Notes under the pieces: model-generated
What the model was told of the DNA's origin: nothing
Database searches by the model: none
What the model saw: only the letters and a program-made list of their open reading frames with translations
Origin: Ptiloglossa arizonensis
Lineage: Eukaryota; Arthropoda; Insecta; Hymenoptera; Colletidae
Direction: 5' to 3'
DNA length: 64,000 nt
Assembly (NCBI RefSeq): GCF_051014685.1
Contig: NW_027479429.1
Location: forward strand, 62,001 to 126,000
Program-made: the position numbers and the translations under genes
Shown here: positions 22,126 through 33,700 of the stretch, piece by piece
Layout: the number at the start of each line of letters is the position of its first letter
Numbering within the stretch: position 1 is the first letter of the stretch

Positions 22126-23541
22126 CCCATATCTCGCGAACGGATTGACCTAACCGAAAAATTCCTATTGCGTCTGAAAGTAGAAACTCGCCCGATTACA
22201 AAGGTACGTGTATTTTTCCCCTAGGCCATTCTGGTTAAGCGATTGGAGCAGCAGAATTGCGAAAAATTTGTTGTCTTGTCAACCATTTCTTAGCTTCAAA
22301 CTCTCATATCTCGCGAACGGATGGACCTAACCCAAAAATTCCTATTGCATTTGAAAGTAGAAACTCGCCCGATTACAACGGTACGTGTATTTATTCCCTA
22401 GGCCATTCTGGTTAAGCGTTTGGAGCAGCAGATTTGCGAAAAATTTGTTGTCTTCTCAACCATTTCTTAGCTTCAAGCTCTCATATCTCGCGAACGGATT
22501 GACCTAACCCAAAAATTCCTTTTGCATTTGAAAGTAGAAACTCGCCCGATTACAACGGTATGTGTATTTTTTCCCTAGGGCATTCTGGTTAAGCGTTTGG
22601 AGCAGCAGAATTGCGAAAAATTTTTTGCCTTCTCAACAATTTCTTGGCTTCAAACTCCCATATCTCGCGAACGGATTGACTTAACCCAAAAATTCCTTAT
22701 GTATCTGAAAGTAGAAACACGCCCGATTACAATGGTATGTGTATTTTTTCCCTAAGGCATTCTGGTTAAGCGTTCGGAGCAGCAGAATTGCGAAAAATTT
22801 TTTGCCTTCTCAACCATTTCTTGTCTGCAAACTCCCATATCTCGCGAACGGATTGACCTAACCCAAAAATTCCTTTTGCATTTGAAAGTAGAAACTCGCC
22901 CGATTACAACGGTATGTGTATTTTTTCCCTAGGGCATTCTGGTTAAGCGTTTGGAGCAGCAGAATTGCGAAAAATTTTTTGCCTTCTCAACCATTTCTTG
23001 GCTTCAAACTCCCATATCTCGCGAACGGATTGACCTAACCCAAAAATTCTTTATGTATCTGAAAGTAGGAACTCGCCCGATTACAACGGTATGTGTATTT
23101 TTTCCCTAAGGCATTCTGGTTAAGCGATTGGAGCAGCAGAAGTGCGAAAAATTTGTTGTTTTGTCAACCATTTCTTAGTTTCAAAGTCCCATATCTCGCG
23201 AACGGATTGACCGAACCCAAAAATTCCTATTGTATCTGAAAGTAGAAACTCGCCCGATTACAACGGTATGTGTATTCTTTCCCTAGGGCATTCTGGTTAA
23301 ACGTTTGGAGCAGCAGAATTGCGAAAAATTTTTTGCCTTCTCAACCATTTCTTGGCTTCAAACTCCCATATCTCGCGAACGGATTGACCTAACCCAAAAA
23401 TTCTTTATGTATCTGAAAGTAGGAACTCGCCCGATTACAACGGTGTGTGTATTTTTTCCCTAAGGCATTCTGGTTAAGCGATTGGAGCAGCAGAATTGCG
23501 AAAAATTTGTTGTCTTCTCAACCATTTCTTAGCTTCAAACT
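22126..23541 (+). repeat. 12-monomer HOR, truncated copy (8 units)
   Basis: Begins like 20,002 but the second unit is a gatggacc/C hybrid (tacgtgtatttattcc then gcgtttgg, gatttgcg, aagctctc), so one monomer has been lost. It then follows ttttgcattt, gacttaaccc, ttttgcattt, B, C/A hybrid, and a B variant with ggtgtgtg, after which the 13/14-mer region begins. Confidence 0.8.
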
Positions 23542-23718
23542 CTCATATCTCGCGAACCGATTGACCTAACCCAAAAATTCCTTTTGCATTTGAAAGTAGA
23601 AACTCGCCCGATTACAACGGTACGTGTATTTTTCTCCTAGGGCATTCTGGTTAAGCGATTGGAGCAGCAGAATTGCGAAAAATTTGTTGTCTTGTCAACC
23701 ATTTCTTAGCTTCAAAGT
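23542..23718 (+). repeat. Junction monomer (D front, tttctcc tail)
   Basis: Starts as D (ctcatatctcgcgaaccg, ttttgcattt) and ends as the tctcccg class (ggtacgtgtatttttctcc, gattgg, gttgtcttgtc). It joins the 12-mer array to the 13/14-mer array. Confidence 0.7.
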
Positions 23719-26193
23719 CCCATATCTCGCGAACGGATTGACCTAACCCAAAAATTCCTGTTGCGTCTGAAAGTAGAAACTCGCCCGATTACAACGGTAT
23801 GTGTATTTTTTCCCTAGGGCATTCTGGTTAAGCGTTTGGAGCAGCAGAATTGCGAAAAATTTTTTGCCTTCTCAACCATTTCTTGGCTTCAAACTCCCAT
23901 ATCTCGCGAACGGATTGACCTAACCCAAAAATTCTTTATGTATCTGAAAGTAGGAACTCGCCCGATTACAACGGTATGTGTATTTTTTCCCTAAGGCATT
24001 CTGGTTAAGCGATTGGAGCAGCAGAAGTGCGAAAAATTTGTTGTTTTGTCAACCATTTCTTAGTTTCAAAGTCCCATATCTCGCGAACGGATTGACCGAA
24101 CCCAAAAATTCCTATTGTATCTGAAAGTAGAAACTCGCCCGATTACAACGGTATGTGTATTTTTTCCCTAGGGCATTCTGGTTAAACGTTTGGAGCAGCA
24201 GAATTGCGAAAAATTTTTTGCCTTCTCAACCATTTCTTGGCTTCAAACTCCCATATCTCGCGAACGGATTGACCTAACCCAAAAATTCTTTATGTATCTG
24301 AAAGTAGGAACTCGCCCGATTACAACGGTGTGTGTATTTTTTCCCTAAGGCATTCTGGTTAAGCGATTGGAGCAGCAGAATTGCGAAAAATTTGTTGTCT
24401 TCTCAACCATTTCTTAGCTTCAAACTCTCATATCTCGCGAACCGATTGACCTAACCCAAAAATTCCTTTTGCATTTGAAAGTAGAAACTCGCCCGATTAC
24501 AACGGTATGTGTTTTTTTTCCCTAGGACATTCTGGTTAAGCGTTTGGAGCAGCAGAATTGCGAAAAATTTTTTGCCTTCTCAACCATTTCTTGGCTTCAA
24601 ACTGCCATATCTCGCGAACGGATTGACCTAACCCAAAAATTCTTTATGTATCTGAAAGTAGGAACTCACCCGATTACAACGGTATGTGTATTTTTTCCCT
24701 AAGGCATTCTGGTTAAGCGATTGGAGCAGCAGAATTGCGAAAAATTTGTTCTTTTGTCTACCATTTCTTAGCTTCAAAGTCCCATATCTCGCGAACGGAT
24801 TGACCGAACCCAAAAATTCCTATTGTATCTGAAAGTAGAAACTCGCCCGATTACAACGGTATGCGTATTTATTCCCTAGGACATTCTGGTTAAGCGTTTG
24901 GAGCAGCAGATTTGCGAAAAATTTGTTGTATTCTCAACCATTTCTTAGCTTCAAACTCTCATATCTCGCGAACCGATTGACCTAACCCAAAAATTCCTTT
25001 TGCATTTGAAAGTAGAAACTCGCCCGATTACAACGGTATGTGTATTTTTTCCCTAGGACATTCTGGTTAAGCGTTTGGAGCAGCAGAATTGCGAAAAATT
25101 TTTTGCCTTCTCAACCATTTCATGGCTTCAAACTCCCATATCTCGCGAACGGATTGACCTAACCCAAAAATTCCTTATGTATCTGAAAGTAGAAACTCGC
25201 CCGATTACAACGGTATGTGTATTTTTTCCCTAAGGCATTCTGGTTAAGCGTTCGGAACAGCAGAATTGCGAAAAATTTTTTGCCTTCTCAACCATTTCTT
25301 GTTTTCAAACTCCCATATCTCGCGAACGGATTGACCTAACCCAAAAATTCCTTATGCATCTGAAAGTAGAAACTCTCCCGATTACAACGGTACGTGTATT
25401 TTTCTCCTAGGGCATTCTGGTTAAGCGATTGGAGCAGCAGAATTGCGAAAAATTTGTTGTCTTGTCAACCATTTCTTAGCTTCAAAGTCCCATATCTCGC
25501 GAACGGATTGACCTAACCCAAAAATTCCTGTTGCGTCTGAAAGTAGAAACTCGCCCGATTACAACGGTTTGTGTATTTTTTTCCTAGGCCATTCTGTTAA
25601 GCGTTTGGAGCAGCAGATTTTGCGAAAAATTTGTTGTCTTCTCAACCATTTCTTAGCTTCAAACTCTCATATCTCGCGAACGGATAGACCTAACCCAAAA
25701 ATTCCTATTGCATTGAAAGTAGAACCGCCCTGTTACAACGGTTCGTGTATTTTTCCCCTAGGGCATTCTGGTTTAAGCGATTTGTGCAGCAGAAGTGCGA
25801 AAAATTTGTTGTCTTGTCAACCATTTCTTAGCTTCAAGGTCCCAAATCTCGCGAACGAATTGACCTAACCCAAAATTCGTATTGCATTTGAAAGTAGAAA
25901 CTCGCCCGATTACAACGGTATGTGTATTTTTTCCCTAGGCCATTCTGGTTAAGCGTTTGGAGCAGCAGAATTGCGAAAAATTTTTTGCCTTCTCAACCAT
26001 TTCTTGGCTTCAAACTCCCATATCTCGCGAACGGATTGACCTAACCCAAAAATTCCTTATGCATCTGAAAGTAGAAACTCTCCCGATTACAACGGTACGT
26101 GTATTTTTCTCCTAGGGCATTCTGGTTAAGCGATTGGAGCAGCAGAATTGCGAAAAATTTGTTGTCTTGTCAACCATTTCTTAGCTTCAAAGT
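23719..26193 (+). repeat. 14-monomer HOR, copy 1
   Basis: Fourteen units: gttgcgtct/tatgtg/ccctaggg, B, C/A hybrid, B (ggtgtgtg), D (gtgttttttttccc), B variant (gttcttttgtctacc), C, D (with catggcttc tail in the unit at 25,120), E (gttttcaaact tail), tctcccg, gttgcgtct/tttgtg, gatagacc, cccaaatctcgcg, tctcccg. Indels cluster at 25,595-25,875. It forms the left part of the 37-monomer block. Confidence 0.8.
25595..25875. other. Local indel cluster, six events
   Basis: Events: attctgttaag (-1), gattttgcg (+1), gcattgaaag (-1), agaaccgccc (-2), ggtttaagcg (+1) and cccaaaattcg (-1). None is present in the matching units near 28,060-28,350, 32,150-32,420 or 34,450-34,720. The net effect is -3. It resembles uncorrected read error. 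Confidence 0.7.
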
Positions 26194-28492
26194 CCCATAT
26201 CTCGCGAACGGATTGACCTAACCCAAAAATTCCTGTTGCGTCTGAAAGTAGAAACTCGCCCGATTACAACGGTATGTGTATTTTTTCCCTAGGGCATTCT
26301 GGTTAAGCGTTTGGAGCAGCAGAATTGCGAAAAATTTTTTGCCTTCTCAACCATTTCTTGGCTTCAAACTCCCATATCTCGCGAACGGATTGACCTAACC
26401 CAAAAATTCTTTATGTATCTGAAAGTAGGAACTCGCCCGATTACAACGGTATGTGTATTTTTTCCCTAAGGCATTCTGGTTAAGCGATTGGAGCAGCAGA
26501 AGTGCGAAAAATTTGTTGTTTTGTCAACCATTTCTTAGTTTCAAAGTCCCATATCTCGCGAACGGATTGACCGAACCCAAAAATTCCTATTGTATCTGAA
26601 AGTAGAAACTCGCCCGATTACAACGGTATGTGTATTTTTTCCCTAGGGCATTCTGGTTAAACGTTTGGAGCAGCAGAATTGCGAAAAATTTTTTGCCTTC
26701 TCAACCATTTCTTGGCTTCAAACTCCCATATCTCGCGAACGGATTGACCTAACCCAAAAATTCTTTATGTATCTGAAAGTAGGAACTCGCCCGATTACAA
26801 CGGTGTGTGTATTTTTTCCCTAAGGCATTCTGGTTAAGCGATTGGAGCAGCAGAATTGCGAAAAATTTGTTGTCTTCTCAACCATTTCTTAGCTTCAAAC
26901 TCTCATATCTCGCGAACCGATTGACCTAACCCAAAAATTCCTTTTGCATTTGAAAGTAGAAACTCGCCCGATTACAACGGTATGTGTTTTTTTTCCCTAG
27001 GACATTCTGGTTAAGCGTTTGGAGCAGCAGAATTGCGAAAATTTTTTGCCTTCTCAACCATTTCTTGGCTTCAAACTCCCATATCTCGCGAACTGGATTG
27101 ACCTAACCCAAAATTCTTTATGTATCTGAAAGTAGGAACTCACCCGATTACAACGGTATGTGTATTTTTTCCCTAAGGCATTCTGGTTAAGCGATTGGAG
27201 CAGCAGAATTGCGAAAAATTTGTTCTTTTGTCTACCATTTCTTAGCTTCAAAGTCCCATATCTCGCGAACGGATTGACCGAACCCAAAATTCCTATTGTA
27301 TCTGAAAGTAGAAACTCGCCCGATTACAACGGTATGCGTATTTATTCCCTAGGACATTCTGGTTAAGCGTTTGGAGCAGCAGATTTGCGAAAAATTTGTT
27401 GTATTCTCAACCATTTCTTAGCTTCAAACTCTCATATCTCGCGAACCGATTGACCTAACCCAAAAATTCCTTTTGCATTTGAAAGTAGAAACTCGCCCGA
27501 TTACAACGGTATGTGTATTTTTTCCCTAGGACATTCTGGTTAAGCGTTTGGAGCAGCAGAATTGCGAAAAATTTTTTGCCTTCTCAACCATTTCATGGCT
27601 TCAAACTCCCATATCTCGCGAACGGATTGACCTAACCCAAAAATTCCTTATGTATCTGAAAGTAGAAACTCGCCCGATTACAACGGTATGTGTATTTTTT
27701 CCCTAAGGCATTCTGGTTAAGCGTTCGGAGCAGCAGAATTGCGAAAAATTTTTTGCCTTCTCAACCATTTCTTGTTTTCAAACTCCCATATCTCGCGAAC
27801 GGATTGACCTAACCCAAAAATTCCTTATGCATCTGAAAGTAGAAACTCTCCCGATTACAACGGTACGTGTATTTTTCTCCTAGGGCATTCTGGTTAAGCG
27901 ATTGGAGCAGCAGAATTGCGAAAAATTTGTTGTCTTGTCAACCATTTCTTAGCTTCAAAGTCCCATATCTCGCGAACGGATTGACCTAACCCAAAAATTC
28001 CTGTTGCGTCTGAAAGTAGAAACTCGCCCGATTACAACGGTTTGTGTATTTTTTTCCTAGGCCATTCTGGTTAAGCGTTTGGAGCAGCAGATTTGCGAAA
28101 AATTTGTTGTCTTCTCAACCATTTCTTAGCTTCAAACTCTCATATCTCGCGAACGGATAGACCTAACCCAAAAATTCCTATTGCATTTGAAAGTAGAAAC
28201 TCGCCCTGTTACAACGGTTCGTGTATTTTTCCCCTAGGGCATTCTGGTTAAGCGATTTGTGCAGCAGAAGTGCGAAAAATTTGTTGTCTTGTCAACCATT
28301 TCTTAGCTTCAAGGTCCCAAATCTCGCGAACGAATTGACCTAACCCAAAAATTCGTATTGCATTTGAAAGTAGAAACTCGCCCGATTACAACGGTATGTG
28401 TATTTTTTCCCTAGGCCATTCTGGTTAAGCGTTTGGAGCAGCAGAATTGCGAAAAATTTTTTGCCTTCTCAACCATTTCTTGGCTTCAAACT
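26194..28492 (+). repeat. 14-monomer HOR, copy 2, lacking its last unit
   Basis: Thirteen units in the same order as 23,719. The final tctcccg unit is absent, so cccaaatctcgcg (28,316) is followed directly by gttgcgtct/tttgtg. The matching place in the second 37-monomer block keeps that unit at 34,865. A second small indel cluster lies at 27,040-27,290. Confidence 0.8.
27040..27290. other. Local indel cluster, four events
   Basis: Events: gcgaaaatttttt (-1), gaactggattg (+1), cccaaaattctt (-1) and cccaaaattcc (-1). The partner units near 24,580-24,820 and 31,120-31,370 lack them. Three of the four are homopolymer A losses. Confidence 0.7.
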
Positions 28493-30616
28493 CCCATATC
28501 TCGCGAACGGATTGACCTAACCCAAAAATTCCTGTTGCGTCTGAAAGTAGAAACTCGCCCGATTACAACGGTTTGTGTATTTTTTTCCTAGGCCATTCTG
28601 GTTAAGCGTTTGGAGCAGCAGATTTGCGAAAAATTTGTTGTCTTCTCAACCATTTCTTAGCTTCAAACTCTCATATCTCGCGAACGGATAGACCTAACCC
28701 AAAAATTCCTATTGCATTTGAAAGTAGAAACTCGCCCTGTTACAACGGTTCGTGTATTTTTCCCCTAGGGCATTCTGGTTAAGCGATTTGTGCAGCAGAA
28801 GTGCGAAAAATTTGTTGTCTTGTCAACCATTTCTTAGCTTCAAGGTCCCATATCTCGCGAACGGATTGACCTAACCCAAAAATTCGTATTGCATTTGAAA
28901 GTAGAAACTCGCCCGATTACAACGGTATGTGTATTTTTTCCCTAGGGCATTCTGGTTAAGCGTTTGGAGCAGCAGAATTGCGAAAAATTTTTTGCCTTCT
29001 CAACCATTTCTTGTCTTCAAACCCCCATATCTCGCGAACGGATTGACCTAACCCAAAAATTCCTTATGCATCTGAAAGTAGAAACTCGCACGATTACAAC
29101 GGTACGTGTATTTTTCCCCTAGGGCATTCTGGTTAAGCGATTTGAGCAGCAGAAGTGCGAAAAATTTGTTGTCTTGTCAACCATTTCTTAGCTTCAAGGT
29201 CCCATATCTCGCAAACGGATTGACCGAACCCAAAAATTCCTATTGTAACTGAAAGTAGAGACTCGCCCGATTACAACGGTATGCGTATTTTTTCCCTAGG
29301 CCATTCTGGTTAAGCGTTTGGAGCAGCAGATTTGCGAAAAATTTGTTTTCTTGTCAACCATTTCTTAGCTTCAAAGTCCCATATCTCGCGAACGGATTGA
29401 CCGAACCCAAAAATTCCTATTGTATCTGAAAGTAGAAACTCGCCCGATTACAACGGTATGCGTATTTATTCCCTAGGCCATTCTGGTTAAGCGTTTGGAG
29501 CAGCAGATTTGCGAAAAATTTGTTGTCTTCTCAACCATTTCTTAGCTTCAAACTCTCATATCTCGCGAACGGATTGACCTAACCCAAAAATTCCTTTTGC
29601 ATTTGAAAGTAGAAGCTCGCCCGATTACAACGGTATGTGTATTTTTTCCCTGGGGCATTCTGGTTAAGCGTTTGGAGCAGCAGAGTTGCGAAAAATTTTT
29701 TGCTTTCTCAACCATTTCTTGGCTTCAAACTCCCATATCTCGCGAACGGATTGACCTAACCCAAAAATTCCTTATGTATCTGAAAGTAGAAACTCGCCCG
29801 ATTACAACGGTATGTGTATTTTTTCCCTAAGGCATTCTGGTTAAGCGTTCGGAGCAGCAGAATTGCGAAAAATTTTTTGCCTTCTCAACAATTTCTTGTC
29901 TTCAAACTCCCATATCTCGCGAACGGATTGACCTAACCCAAAAATTCCTTATGCATCTGAAAGTAGAAACTCTCCCGATTACAACGGTACGTGTATTTTT
30001 ACCCTAGGGCATTCTGGTTAAGCGATTGGAGCAGCAGAATTGCGAAAAATTTGTTGTCTTGTCAACCATTTCTTAGCTTCAAAGTCCCATATCTCGCGAA
30101 CGGATTGACCTAACCCAAAAATTCCTGTTGCGTCTGAAAGTAGAAACTCGCCCGATTACAACGGCATGTGTATTTTTTCCCTAGGCCATTCTGGTTAAGC
30201 GTTTGGAGCAGCAGAATTGCGAAAAATTTTTGGCCTTCTCAACCATTTCTTGGCTTCAAACTCCCATGTCTCGCAAACGGATTGACCTAACCCAAAAATT
30301 CCTTAGGCATCTGAAAGTAGAGACTCGCCCGATTACAACGGTTTGCGTATTTTTTCCCTAGGCCATTCTGGTTAAGCGATTGGAGCAGCAGAAGTGCGAA
30401 AAATTTGTTGTCTTGTCAACCATTTCTTAGCTTCAAAGTCCCATATCTCGCGAACGGATTGACTGAACCCAAAAATTCCTATTGTATCTGAAAGTAGAAA
30501 CTCGCCCGATTACAACGGTATGCGTATTTATTCCCTAGGCCATTCTGGTTAAGCGTTTGGAGCAGCAGATTTGCGAAAAATTTGTTGTCTTCTCAACCAT
30601 TTCTTAGCTTCAAACT
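28493..30616 (+). repeat. 12-unit segment with exact partner 6,549 bp downstream
   Basis: Twelve monomers from gttgcgtct/tttgtg to a C unit with gactgaaccc, matched by 35,042-37,165 without an indel. Its right half (29,024-30,616) also resembles 9,738-11,326 and 14,690-16,283. The segment type therefore occurs at least four times in the window at two different spacings. Confidence 0.85.
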
Positions 30617-30793
30617 CTCATATCTCGCGAACGGATTGACCTAACCCAAAAATTCCTTTTGCATTTGAAAGTAGAAGCTCGCCCGATTACAACGGTATGT
30701 GTTTTTTTTCCCTAGGACATTCTGGTTAAGCGTTTGGAGCAGCAGAATTGCGAAAAATTTTTTGCCTTCTCAACCATTTCTTGGCTTCAAACT

Positions 30794-33700
30794 CCCATAT
30801 CTCGCGAACGGATTGACCTAACCCAAAAATTCTTTATGTATCTGAAAGTAGGAACTCGCCCGATTACAACGGTGTGTGTATTTTTTCCCTAAGGCATTCT
30901 GGTTAAGCGATTGGAGCAGCAGAATTGCGAAAAATTTGTTGTCTTCTCAACCATTTCTTAGCTTCAAACTCTCATATCTCGCGAACCGATTGACCTAACC
31001 CAAAAATTCCTTTTGCATTTGAAAGTAGAAACTCGCCCGATTACAACGGTATGTGTTTTTTTTCCCTAGGACATTCTGGTTAAGCGTTTGGAGCAGCAGA
31101 ATTGCGAAAAATTTTTTGCCTTCTCAACCATTTCTTGGCTTCAAACTCCCATATCTCGCGAACGGATTGACCTAACCCAAAAATTCTTTATGTATCTGAA
31201 AGTAGGAACTCACCCGATTACAACGGTATGTGTATTTTTTCCCTAAGGCATTCTGGTTAAGCGATTGGAGCAGCAGAATTGCGAAAAATTTGTTCTTTTG
31301 TCTACCATTTCTTAGCTTCAAAGTCCCATATCTCGCGAACGGATTGACCGAACCCAAAAATTCCTATTGTATCTGAAAGTAGAAACTCGCCCGATTACAA
31401 CGGTATGCGTATTTATTCCCTAGGACATTCTGGTTAAGCGTTTGGAGCAGCAGATTTGCGAAAAATTTGTTGTATTCTCAACCATTTCTTAGCTTCAAAC
31501 TCTCATATCTCGCGAACCGATTGACCTAACCCAAAAATTCCTTTTGCATTTGAAAGTAGAAACTCGCCCGATTACAACGGTATGTGTATTTTTTCCCTAG
31601 GACATTCTGATTAAGCGTTTGGAGCAGCAGAATTGCGAAAAATTTTTTGCCTTCTCAACCATTTCATGGCTTCAAACTCCCATATCTCGCGAACGGATTG
31701 ACCTAACCCAAAAATTCCTTATGTATCTGAAAGTAGAAACTCGCCCGATTACAACGGTATGTGTATTTTTTCCCTAAGGCATTCTGGTTAAGCGTTCGGA
31801 GCAGCAGAATTGCGAAAAATTTTTTGCCTTCTCAACCATTTCTTGTTTTCAAACTCCCATATCTCGCGAACGGATTGACCTAACCCAAAAATTCCTTATG
31901 CATCTGAAAGTAGAAACTCTCCCGATTACAACGGTACGTGTATTTTTCTCCTAGGGCATTCTGGTTAAGCGATTGGAGCAGCAGAATTGCGAAAAATTTG
32001 TTGTCTTGTCAACCATTTCTTAGCTTCAAAGTCCCATATCTCGCGAACGGATTGACCTAACCCAAAAATTCCTGTTGCGTCTGAAAGTAGAAACTCGCCC
32101 GATTACAACGGTTTGTGTATTTTTTTCCTAGGCCATTCTGGTTAAGCGTTTGGAGCAGCAGATTTGCGAAAAATTTGTTGTCTTCTCAACCATTTCTTAG
32201 CTTCAAACTCTCATATCTCGCGAACGGATAGACCTAACCCAAAAATTCCTATTGCATTTGAAAGTAGAAACTCGCCCTGTTACAACGGTTCGTGTATTTT
32301 TCCCCTAGGGCATTCTGGTTAAGCGATTTGTGCAGCAGAAGTGCGAAAAATTTGTTGTCTTGTCAACCATTTCTTAGCTTCAAGGGCCCAAATCTCGCGA
32401 ACGAATTGACCTAACCCAAAAATTCGTATTGCATTTGAATGTAGAAACTCGCCCGATTACAACGGTATGTGTATTTTTTCCCTAGGCCATTCTGGTTAAG
32501 CGTTTGGAGCAGCAGAATTGCGAAAAATTTTTTGCCTTCTCAACCATTTCTTGGCTTCAAACTCCCATATCTCGCGAACGGATTGACCTAACCCAAAAAT
32601 TCCTTATGCATCTGAAAGTAGAAACTCTCCCGATTACAACGGTACGTGTATTTTTCTCCTAGGGCATTCTGGTTAAGCGATTGGAGCAGCAGAATTGCGA
32701 AAAATTTGTTGTCTTGTCAACCATTTCTTAGCTTCAAAGTCCCATATCTCGCGAACGGATTGACCTAACCCAAAAATTCCTGTTGCGTCTGAAAGTAGAA
32801 ACTCGCCCGATTACAACGGTATGTGTATTTTTTCCCTAGGGCATTCTGGTTAAGCGTTTGGAGCAGCAGAATTGCGAAAAATTTTTTGCCTTCTCAACCA
32901 TTTCTTGGCTTCAAACTCCCATATCTCGCGAACGGATTGACCTAACCCAAAAATTCTTTATGTATCTGAAAGTAGGAACTCGCCCGATTACAACGGTATG
33001 TGTATTTTTTCCCTAAGGCATTCTGGTTAAGCGATTGGAGCAGCAGAAGTGCGAAAAATTTGTTGTTTTGTCAACCATTTCTTAGTTTCAAAGTCCCATA
33101 TCTCGCGAACGGATTGACCGAACCCAAAAATTCCTATTGTATCTGAAAGTAGAAACTCGCCCGATTACAACGGTATGTGTATTTTTTCCCTAGGGCATTC
33201 TGGTTAAACGTTTGGAGCAGCAGAATTGCGAAAAATTTTTTGCCTTCTCAACCATTTCTTGGCTTCAAACTCCCATATCTCGCGAACGGATTGACCTAAC
33301 CCAAAAATTCTTTATGTATCTGAAAGTAGGAACTCGCCCGATTACAACGGTGTGTGTATTTTTTCCCTAAGGCATTCTGGTTAAGCGATTGGAGCAGCAG
33401 AATTGCGAAAAATTTGTTGTCTTCTCAACCATTTCTTAGCTTCAAACTCTCATATCTCGCGAACCGATTGACCTAACCCAAAAATTCCTTTTGCATTTGA
33501 AAGTAGAAACTCGCCCGATTACAACGGTATGTGTTTTTTTTCCCTAGGACATTCTGGTTAAGCGTTTGGAGCAGCAGAATTGCGAAAAATTTTTTGCCTT
33601 CTCAACCATTTCTTGGCTTCAAACTCCCATATCTCGCGAACGGATTGACCGAACCCAAAAATTCCTATTGTATCTGAAAGTAGAAACTCGCCCGATTACA

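Larger units (their letters stand above)
24250..30793 (+). repeat. 37-monomer block, copy 1
   Basis: Starts with the B unit carrying ggtgtgtg, and the same unit begins copy 2 exactly 37 monomers on at 30,794. It is made of parts of two 14-mers plus the 12-unit segment 28,493-30,616. Markers common to both copies include gtgttttttttccc, catggcttc, cccaaatctcgcg, cacgattac, the aagctcg/ccctggggc unit (29,597) and gacggcatgtg near 30,165. Inside the left part the two copies have the missing monomers in different places, so the offset is locally 36 or 37 monomers. Confidence 0.75.
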
